From positions 822,600 to 886,599 of the forward strand of contig NW_020653856.1 of NCBI RefSeq assembly GCF_003589595.1: a stretch of DNA of 64,000 nt. Reading direction: 5' to 3'. The stretch's first letter is position 1, and each line of letters begins with the position of its first letter. The position numbers and the translations under genes are program-made. The notes beneath the pieces were generated by a model. It made no database searches. It worked only from the letters and a program-made list of their open reading frames with translations, and was not told the origin of the DNA. Origin of the DNA: Hyposmocoma kahamanoa. Lineage: Eukaryota; Arthropoda; Insecta; Lepidoptera; Cosmopterigidae. Below are positions 56,551-64,000 of the stretch, piece after piece.

Positions 56551-56914
56551 TTATAGGAGGTACATTCAAATAATAATTCAAAGGTAAGCTGAAGCTCATG
56601 AAATACTTTACCATCGTAATAGCACAGTGCAATATTACGTTAAATAGTGTCACTATTATTAGAAGAAGTCATCGAGTATATAATCAGAAATAGAGACGAA
56701 ATAATAGCCATCCATCCCTGGCAACTCATCAGGCAAATGGGCCTTATATCACTTTTAAATATCAACTTTCTTTGTAATTTGTGATTTCAGTGCAACTCGT
56801 TTGCACAAATCACAAAACTGAAACAGTACAGCGCCGACAATTGACCTGTGTGTACGTCTCCGTATATTCAAAAAATATTCTGTATTTATTGTAATAAAGA
56901 TAATATCTCTAACA

Positions 56915-56998
56915 ATGCCGTGCTGTTCCATTCGGTGGTGTGGGAAAAACAGCAAAACGTCTAATTACAAAACAAATGGAATCACATTTCGTCGATAA
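56915..56998 (+). CDS. THAP-type zinc-finger first exon (partial or broken)
   Basis: The frame from ATG 56915 reads MPCCSIRWCGKN and then NGITFRR before TAA 56996-56998. THAP domains start M..CSV..C.N......GITFHRFP, so the C-x4-C pair and the GITF block are present at the right spacing. THAP fingers bind DNA in host regulators and in P-element transposases. An intron commonly follows the GITFHR block, but no clean GT donor is seen (gtcgat), and the second half (W, C-x2-H, AVPT) was not found downstream to 57900. It is therefore an isolated exon or a relic. Confidence 0.5.
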   Translation: MPCCSIRWCGKNSKTSNYKTNGITFRR

Positions 56999-56999
56999 T

Positions 57000-57860
57000 T
57001 AAATATTAAATATGTAATTTTTCAATTTTCGTCCTACGACGACACCCGGCAATTGTTTCGGTTTCGGCTGGCCAATCGTAGCGCAGTTCTCACCGTAATT
57101 ATATAACAGAATGGTCTTCAAACAAATTAAACGACATTTAGTCTCTAATTCTGGTTATATGTATACTCGATGGAAGAATTACATGAAAATAGAGTTACCT
57201 AAATAAAAATTACACTATGCTAATGGGCAATTTCTTTATCAAAGCGGAAAATCAAGTTTGATGGCTGACACTTTGTTAATAGCAAACTAACTCAAGATCA
57301 TTTTAGTTTTAATTTTTTTTTTTTTGGTGCCTTATAATAATATCGGCAACGTATGGTATTGTGTTTTAGCATATTTTTTTGTATTATTAACTTCCTAAAA
57401 TTTCTAACACTCTTGGAATAAGTTTATTGCATTAAAAATTGTACGTGAACTATAAGTTACTCATTAGTATTTAATATTTAAAAATGCAAATATATTAAAA
57501 AATAAAAAAGTATATACAATTAGATCACAATGCAGATCATCTACGAAATTAGAAAGATTAAAGAACACCTGGGATAGATGATGGTGCGTGAAAGAACTGA
57601 AAGGAATGTTGTACTGCGTTACTACGTAATAGGCGTGACGACAGATGTTTTAGGATGTAATTGTGAAGTATCCAATGAGCGATCATTATTTTAGTGACGT
57701 TTTGCACCATACTGCAACCGGCCCTGTGCGGATCCAAGATGGCGTCAGAGACATATTGACGGGAGTTCGGAAACGACATTGACGGAACGCCGCCGCGCGT
57801 CTCACGATCGAACGCTGTTGGGTTTTGATTTTTTCGTACAAAACATTTGTCGTGCAAAAT
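57000..57860. other. No gene recognised
   Basis: AT-rich to 57540. A 99-residue minus ORF at 57558-57857 contains TKIMIAHWILHNYI, faintly like the LHNY helix of Harbinger nucleases, without the catalytic blocks. Confidence 0.3.
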
Positions 57861-59640
57861 GAATGAATTCTTTGTTACGACGTGACAAAGCTTCTTGGCG
57901 GCTGTCGTTTGAAATCTTATCTATCACAAAACGATAGGAGGACAAATAAATATAAGAAAACACAATTTATTTCAGGCAACTTTTCAGTGCCCGTTTTGTT
58001 CTCTATTCCTTGTGAGCAAATAAGTGTATATACCTACTGCGGACATGTCGTGAAAATAACAGCAATTAGCAGTTTCTAAGTAATCTTGCTTTACAAGTTC
58101 ATCTTAACTTTACGTCAAATCGTGGTTAAGAGCGAGCTGTATCCTAGTCATTTAAATTTATTCCGTATTGTCTCAATACCTTAATTGCTTCTAATTAATT
58201 CTTCTACTTAATACCCTTTATGTTTAATTCATAACTATATCAAACTTACAATTTCCTTCCAAACCCTCAAAGTTTTTGGCGCATTTGTGATCGCCTCAAA
58301 CTTCCAACAATGTAAGCCACGATACGAAACAATATTCCCAGAACTCTTCCCTGGGGAACGCTTAAGACACCCGGCAGGAAATATTGTATGTTTCTTATTA
58401 CACAGGTGTAAGGACAGAATTTGACTAACAATATAGGTAAGGATATAATTTAAATGGAAGACTAAAAAGACGATTTTGTACTTTCGTATATACGAGTAGA
58501 TATGAATATATTTTTGTACACATTCTTTTATTGTCAACGAATTTAGAAATCAATATATTTTTGTGGAACACAGCAGTTTATAATTGTAGAGAAATTTAGA
58601 CAACTCAACAAACTACAAAAATTAAAATAAGTCAAAGAAATCGCAAATACACAAGATCCTTAAAGGCTAAACATCATCTAAACCGTCGAAACAAGAGAGA
58701 AACAACTTGAGGAATTTCCCTAAATTTACGGCGGACGTGCATTTTTTATGAAAGGTCATTAACTCAGCATCATATAAACGAATTATTTCAATTATTCACG
58801 AGGAAAAGGCGGATAATTCATCCAGCCTAACCTCTGCGGAGTAAGTGATAGAAGAGACAACGAATAAAATCGTGGAACAAGTACCTACATTAGTTAACAA
58901 TACAATATACATTGTTTAAAATGACCTTGTCACATACATCGGAAACACGGTCTCATGCACTTGTCGATACTGCTATACTGGTCCAATCTTACTCCTTCTT
59001 TTTCGCTATCCACCCAATGCTGAGTGTCGGTCTTTTCCAATGCACGCCATTCCTAATGATCTTGTGCTTTCCTTATTCATTTTTAACAAGGCCGTGAGTT
59101 CAGTGCATCGGTGCGCCTTTATACTCTTCTCTAAATATCCACTACATCTGGGTATCACTCAAGTACCCTTTCACTTCAAAGTGGGTTGGGCACTTTATAC
59201 GATTTCATCATTACGATTTTGGTGACCACGCCCGTAACTTAGATATTAAAGTCAATAGGTATGTTTATGACGTCACACGGATTAAATCTTTAGTTGGCCT
59301 TCATCTTTGGATTTAATAATTAACTTTGAACGTTTAGTATCTAATAACATCAGGAGTTTTCTTGAAAATGACGTTTTCTTATCTGATGTTCTGTTCTTTT
59401 TTCTCGTACCTTGTGCCATATCTTATTTTGTCTCGCGACGTATTTTTCCGTCTTTCGCGGAAGCGTTCCGGTTGGCGGAATGGCGGGAATTTCTCATCGA
59501 GTCCCCAGCAGCCCGTGTTAACCGCTTTTTAACGCACCGCCTAAATTGGACCTCGCGAATTATGAAGGTGAAGATTAATAAAACGAAGGTATTATAACGA
59601 ACGACAAATTCCGACATTGCTACGACTGTTAATGTTTCAA
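57860..59640. other. No gene recognised
   Basis: Short ORFs only (57882, 58235, 58912, 59040, 59307, 59423), none with a domain I recognise. The 59307 ORF reads smoothly in its last 60 residues on both strands, which suggests composition, not coding. Confidence 0.35.
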
Positions 59641-59779
59641 GGTTTTATCCAACAACCATCATCATTAACTAAACTTACGTCCCACTGCTGGCAACAAGTC
59701 TCTTCTAAGGAGAGCCCATAATCCGGACGATTGCTTCTCAATTTAAGACTTTTACTTCTAAGTTACGTACATTTGTGGG

Positions 59780-59990
59780 TGTTTAGTAGCAATAACTCTC
59801 GCAGATGATGAAGGAAAACACCATGTTGAAACCTGCGCGTTAAATACGGTTCACAACCTTTGAAAAACGTCTGAAATGCCAGTATTGGCCCATGTAGCAA
59901 GGTGGACTATAGCCTTTATCCATTTCGTAGAAGAAACTCGTGTTTAACAGTGGGACGGCTAATGGATAGACGATGATAAGCATGGATAAA
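59780..59990 (+). repeat. SINE-D, copy 4
   Basis: 'gcagatgatgaaggaaaaca', 'atgttgaaacctgcgcgtta', 'gcaaggtggactatagcc' and 'acagtgggacggctaatgg' are typical 3' SINE-D blocks. The tRNA head has been lost. An inverted tail of the same type ('catcatcat', 'cgtcccactgctgg') lies at 59657-59695. Confidence 0.68.
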
Positions 59991-60309
59991 TGTCATTATA
60001 TCACAAACCCAAAAATTGCAGAGTGCCAACAAAATAAAAAAAGAACAATATTCGCAGTATCTTTCGGACAAGCTCATTATAAATTGAAATATGCAACATT
60101 TGACGCGCGCGGCAGATAAATATTAATACTTTAGACATAAAACGTGACGTTTGAACACTCCCTACTCCCCGAGGACGGGAGTACGATCACTTTTACAGGA
60201 GTATTTTGAAATTTAGCACACTTTATTACATTATGCAACGTAAAAGTAGGAAACGTAGTTCTATAGCATTTAAAGGTTAGCATCAGCCAGGCTCGTTTAC
60301 GTGAGCGAA

Positions 60310-60575
60310 CCAAAACGTGTCTTAGTTTCTGAAATGAGATTACGCCACTTTATTTGGTCTTGTGCTGTCTCTCGCCAATCATTGGCTTAAAGTTCACGTA
60401 AGTTCGCTTCCACAGCGTCACTTCAACTATAGCTGGGAAGAAAACTGGTCTTCTTCCAGTGGGCCGACTCAGATAGACTCCTCACGTTCCGATTCTCTAC
60501 CATTCTTTCTAAATAACCCACCCAGCGAAGGCTATGTGCACTTTCGTTTAGACTATGAGGTTTGGCTGATTTTTT
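60310..60575 (-). pseudogene. RTE-like C-terminal fragment
   Basis: On the minus strand, GYLERMVENRNVRS (near 60520), DAVEANLREL and NDWRETAQDQIKWRNLI (near 60370) match RTE-type C-termini (GH..RM......K, W.DAV..DL..L....W...AQDR..WR). A stop interrupts LREL and W. The 71-residue plus ORF at 60362 is its shadow. Confidence 0.75.
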
Positions 60576-60587
60576 AAATAATATTAA

Positions 60588-60856
60588 CAAACAAGTCGTG
60601 CGCCTGATGGTAAGCTATGCATAACAGTTGTAGTGCCACTCAGAGGTTTAAATCACAAAGACCTGCGGAGCACTGCCACTGCGCCCGTCACCCAGAGACA
60701 TAAGTTAACAAGTCCCATGTGCCTGTAATTCTTAAAAACCTACCCTTCAAAACAAGAACACGATAATGCAGACATTACATACTGCTTAGCGGCAGAAATA
60801 GATAAGGTGGCAGCACTACCCTGGATGAACTTTTAAGGAGCTTTACTGCTATTAAG
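60588..60856 (+). repeat. SINE-A, copy 17, near full length
   Basis: 'acaagtcgtgcgcctgatgg', 'agtgccactcagaggtttaa', 'gcgcccgtcacccagagaca', 'taagttaacaagtcccatgt' and 'ggcggcagaaatagataagg' are intact. This is the best-preserved copy. Confidence 0.85.
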
Positions 60857-61260
60857 CTGCAGCTGAGCTGAGCGACGAGTTCTTCTGGTTTCACATTGGT
60901 AATTAGCTGATCCAAGGAGTGGAGAGCAATACCCATGATATGCACGATATACTTGATGAATTTAATTTAATTGGTTTTGAGCTGGATGTCTGGTTTGTGC
61001 CCCGATTATGTATGATTACGTGTATTCTTAATACATGTCATTATCCAATTTCTTCTTAAAAAGTTGGATATAACGTAGTATAATGGTCAGCTCCAGTCAG
61101 TTTGAGTAAGCATGAGACTGGTTGTGCGTGAGTTCTGGTTGACCCGGTGCTGCGTGTAAAATTTACAAGCGAGGAGAAGGAAGGGCGCCTTATACACAAC
61201 GAAAACAAGTTCCAAGTAGAAATAACCAGTTCTTAGGTTTTCGCGATTGTTACACATAGG

Positions 61261-61437
61261 TGAAACTATTTTTCCGGATTTAAATCGCGTATATTACATA
61301 CACAGGTCCTAAGGTCACGGTTGACTGTCATACCCACAGACCAGTCAACCGTGACCATGGGACCTGTAAATGGCCCGAAACGTCGGTTTGTGTGAAAAAA
61401 CAAATATACGCGATTTAAATCCGGAAAAATAGTTTCA
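61261..61437. mobile_element. Foldback element G (177 bp, perfect 34-bp ends)
   Basis: The ends 61261-61294 and 61404-61437 are perfect 34-bp inverted repeats (tgaaactatttttccgg...). A second inner pair (61302-61326, 61343-61367) is complementary with two mismatches. Only the right half recurs, at 27283-27410. No coding capacity. Confidence 0.85.
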
Positions 61438-61439
61438 GT

Positions 61440-62640
61440 TCCTATAGAAATAACTAGATGATTTATTTAAATTTAAAACTATAACATGTTACATGTGTTG
61501 CGGTTAATTATAAGGTTACAGTATGAAGAACTAGTTTTTATTTTCTTCCCCGAGTTTACATTACGAGTTTACAGATAACTTTTTGCATTCATCAGTTACA
61601 CATAAAGGGTTCACTTTAAGTATACTTAGAGCTAATACACTGCACTAAGAGTTTTTGAAAGTACATGAGTGGCACATGAACACGTCACTTATACGTCACT
61701 GACCTTGAGGTTACCGGATGCACTTTTAGGTTACATACCAGACCCGCTGCGAAGACAGCGTAGTTTCTACAGGAGCAACGCCAATACTTGTGAATGTCGA
61801 CCACCCGTGGAGCACATGTCACGTGGTCGTTCACCGCCGAACAAAAGTTACGGCGCTTTTGTCTCAGCCATTTAGTAGATGGCGAAACTCGAAATTACAA
61901 GGTACAAAAAATACCCTGCAACAATACAAATTGTTACAGGCTATTCCTTGTTTTCCTTATAAAAGAAGACATTGGGGAACCATGCCCCCAATGGGATAAC
62001 TCACCGAAAAAGATGCAGAATATGGAACACCTTTCGAGCCGACGTGTCGAACAGAAAAATCAAGCTTCCGCCGAAATCCTCCTAAGAGAGGTTACCAACG
62101 AATAGCGCCACAGACAATCCATCGATTCATCCAGATGAAGCTCCCAAGTGTTATTACCCAAACCCGCTAGAATACATGATGATTCCAGGTTTACATATAT
62201 TACTTTACAGAAAGTACTTGGCAAACTAATTGGCGGCGTTCGACATGGAAATATCAAAGAAAAGCTATAATTTCCATGAAGCTCAACTACAAAAGTAGAA
62301 TCGAGTTTATTGGTCCGCAGCACTAGTATTCTGCGTTACCATACAAGAAAAATTAGCCATGGTTCGTATTTTCAAAAATATGTCCAAACTAAAGGGTACC
62401 CATTCACGATATTGATTTTATAGAAAAATCGTTCACCAACAAGTAATAAAAATGTGAAGGGTTTAAATAATAGATTACATCAACACTAAAGGGGTTCAAA
62501 TAATTTACCTAATTATTCCTAAACTACAATGTTAAAGTGACATTTTGTACATTAATGGTGAAAAATACTAAGGAGAGAAGAGAAATTTTGTTTTTCTTTC
62601 AAATTTACGAGTTCTACCAAAAGAACGTGTTACAGTAGCA
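61440..62640. other. No gene recognised
   Basis: Overlapping ORFs of 68 to 103 residues occupy 61669-62323 in several frames. None has a domain I know. The local rise in GC and open frames on both strands suggest an old element remnant. Confidence 0.35.
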
Positions 62641-62649
62641 TTAAACTTC

Positions 62650-62790
62650 AACATATCATCATTAGATTATTGTAGTTCACTGCTGGGCAGAGACGTCTTC
62701 CAATATTCGATTTCATGGTTCTCAGCGTGTCGCATCCATTTCCTGTAGCTGCCTTTCGCAGATCGTCACTCCATTTGACCGTTCCCGACA
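62650..62790 (-). pseudogene. RTE/SINE-like 3' end
   Basis: On the minus strand, WSDDLRKAATGNG (near 62775) resembles the W.DDL.KAAG RTE block. It is followed by 'tctctgcccagcagtgaact' and an atgatgat tail at 62655. The ORF at 62715 on the plus strand is its shadow. Confidence 0.55.
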
Positions 62791-63054
62791 GAAACCATCA
62801 TTGTTACCTCATACGTTGCAAATGGTTTAATCTACAAAACCCTCATAACTCTAGTCGGAGACGACGACATAACTTCGTTGACATCCCAGTTACTCAAGTA
62901 GTGTGTTTCACTTAGAAATACATTTCTAAACGTTCTCAATGTTTAAACTTGCGGCAAATTTAGTTAAGAAATAATGCCGTGCTTTACTTTAAGTTAAGCT
63001 AGACGCTACACCTTGCAAGAGAGAATTCTCATTGGAATTTATTTATTTACTTTA

Positions 63055-63285
63055 TACCAGTGATAGCAGCCTGGTGAGAGAATGGTTACTTCTCAATAGA
63101 GAGATCAGCAGTTCAAATCCCTGTAGCGACTTTAATTTTGTTTAGTTTTCGCTAACCGCGAAGAACATGGTGTTAAAAACTGCAAGTCAAAGAAGGTTTA
63201 CAACCCCTAGAAAACTTGTAAAGGCCTAAACATTCTCCTTACAAGAGAACCGCGCCCAGCATCGGGACGTATAAAAGAATGATGC
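63055..63285 (+). repeat. SINE-D, copy 5
   Basis: Head 'gatagcagcctggtgagaga' with B-box 'gcagttcaaatcc', body 'gaagaacatggtgttaaaaa', 3' end 'cgcccagcatcgggacgt' and 'gaatgatgc'. Confidence 0.72.
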
Positions 63286-63884
63286 TAGCTTGTTACCATT
63301 AATAAACCAACACTTTTAATCATGCTAATTATACTAATTATATGATATTACAACTCTGATCATTCTATTAGTGCAGTTTAAACAGATCAGGTTCTGACAA
63401 TGATCCATTAGCTCATCGCGATGAAATCCACTATCAATCACATAGCTTTGATTGACATTTAGACGCAGTTGACGATGAATTAATAGAAATAGAACAGCTT
63501 CATAACAATGAACAAAAGGAAAGATAAAACTTATACCCAATTACAAAGCGAGAACAATGAAACACGAGCACTGTACAAAGACAAGCACATTAAAAATACT
63601 AATGCAATTTTTCGAATATATCTATGCTATTTAGATGCTAGAAGAACTTTCCCGATCGTAGAACCCATTTATTGAACTAACCGACTGAAATGCTATAAAA
63701 GTCCACTTCAAGGTAATAATGTAACTTATTAGCATCTGAACCTACAGAGCACTATAATTGCAACAACAATGTTAAGTAATGAATCATGTTGTGATTGATT
63801 CAATTGTAATCTTTTTTTTTCGGCGTTATAACCACGGCCCTCGACGCTCTCATAATAAATGTCAAGAAATTCACGTTACTTCAT

Positions 63885-64000
63885 CATTGACTTACAATTA
63901 TATGGACGTCGGGTCTGCGCTAAAAAGTGTCCGAACTTATAGGGCGTTAAAATCGTATACAGAGCGTCATTCACGCTTTAGTCTTCGTTTGTTCGACTGA
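63885..64000. mobile_element. 289-bp TIR element, copy 2, cut by the window edge
   Basis: It starts with the same cattgacttacaa end as 48892 and matches its first 116 bases with only a few differences (for example 'ggacgtcgggtctgcgctaa'). The 73-residue ORF at 63779 runs into it and is not a gene. Confidence 0.88.

Noticed and set aside
57558..57857. Harbinger-type nuclease relic (TKIMIAHWILHNYI)
   Set aside because: Only one helix-like motif resembles the family; none of the catalytic blocks is visible.
59307..59597. 96-residue ORF with a possible membrane segment
   Set aside because: The opposite strand is equally open and charged; no domain or splice context.
61669..62323. Cluster of ORFs of 68-103 residues as an exon group
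   Set aside because: They overlap in conflicting frames with no recognisable motif; kept only as an unassigned stretch.
1..64000. CRISPR array, operon, prophage or bacterial gene cluster
   Set aside because: No regularly spaced identical repeats with unique spacers and no clustered long ORFs; composition and retroelements are those of an animal genome.

Overview
The window looks like repeat-dense, intergenic or intronic nuclear DNA of an insect, most likely a moth or butterfly (Lepidoptera). It is AT-rich, has no operon structure, and no long intact host gene can be supported. The lepidopteran call rests on the style of the repeats: tRNA-headed SINEs with (GAT)n tails, a very abundant short repeat carrying the 'cgcaaagatctgag' and 'cttggcggcagaaatagg' blocks, a repeat starting 'aaccgacttcaaaaaa', and C-terminal scraps of RTE-like and jockey/CR1-like retrotransposons. 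I recall these as typical of lepidopteran genomes; no database was searched.

Layout. 1-10 kb: SINEs, non-LTR 3' ends and one possible unassigned exon (1863-2080, minus). 10-19.1 kb: a cluster of non-LTR remnants, including the largest coding relic in the window, a broken reverse transcriptase at 17245-18933 (+) ending in a (TTCTA)n tail, next to a 607-bp terminal-inverted-repeat (TIR) element and an inverted duplicate of part of it. 19-28 kb: mostly unique AT-rich DNA with a broken THAP zinc-finger domain (21942-22500), two SINE types, a foldback element and a 146-residue orphan ORF. 28-36 kb: palindromic SINE composites, SINEs, a mariner-type transposase fragment (31300-31525, minus) and a nested element stack. 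37.4-38.2 kb: a TIR element whose interior is a 400-N assembly gap. 38-50 kb: SINEs, RTE-like tails, snap-back hairpins, foldback elements and an element with an 8-bp target duplication. 50-64 kb: more of the same, plus a second THAP-type first exon (56915-56998).

Nothing here forms a pathway. The biology is transposable-element ecology: about 17 copies of one SINE-like repeat (SINE-A), at least 7 minus-strand 3' ends of one non-LTR family, four copies of a 607-bp TIR element with 4-bp A/T-rich target duplications, and insertions that can be proven because a related copy of the host repeat elsewhere in the window is empty. These nested and empty-site comparisons are the strongest results. Family labels used below (SINE-A, M607, P, D and so on) are my own local names.
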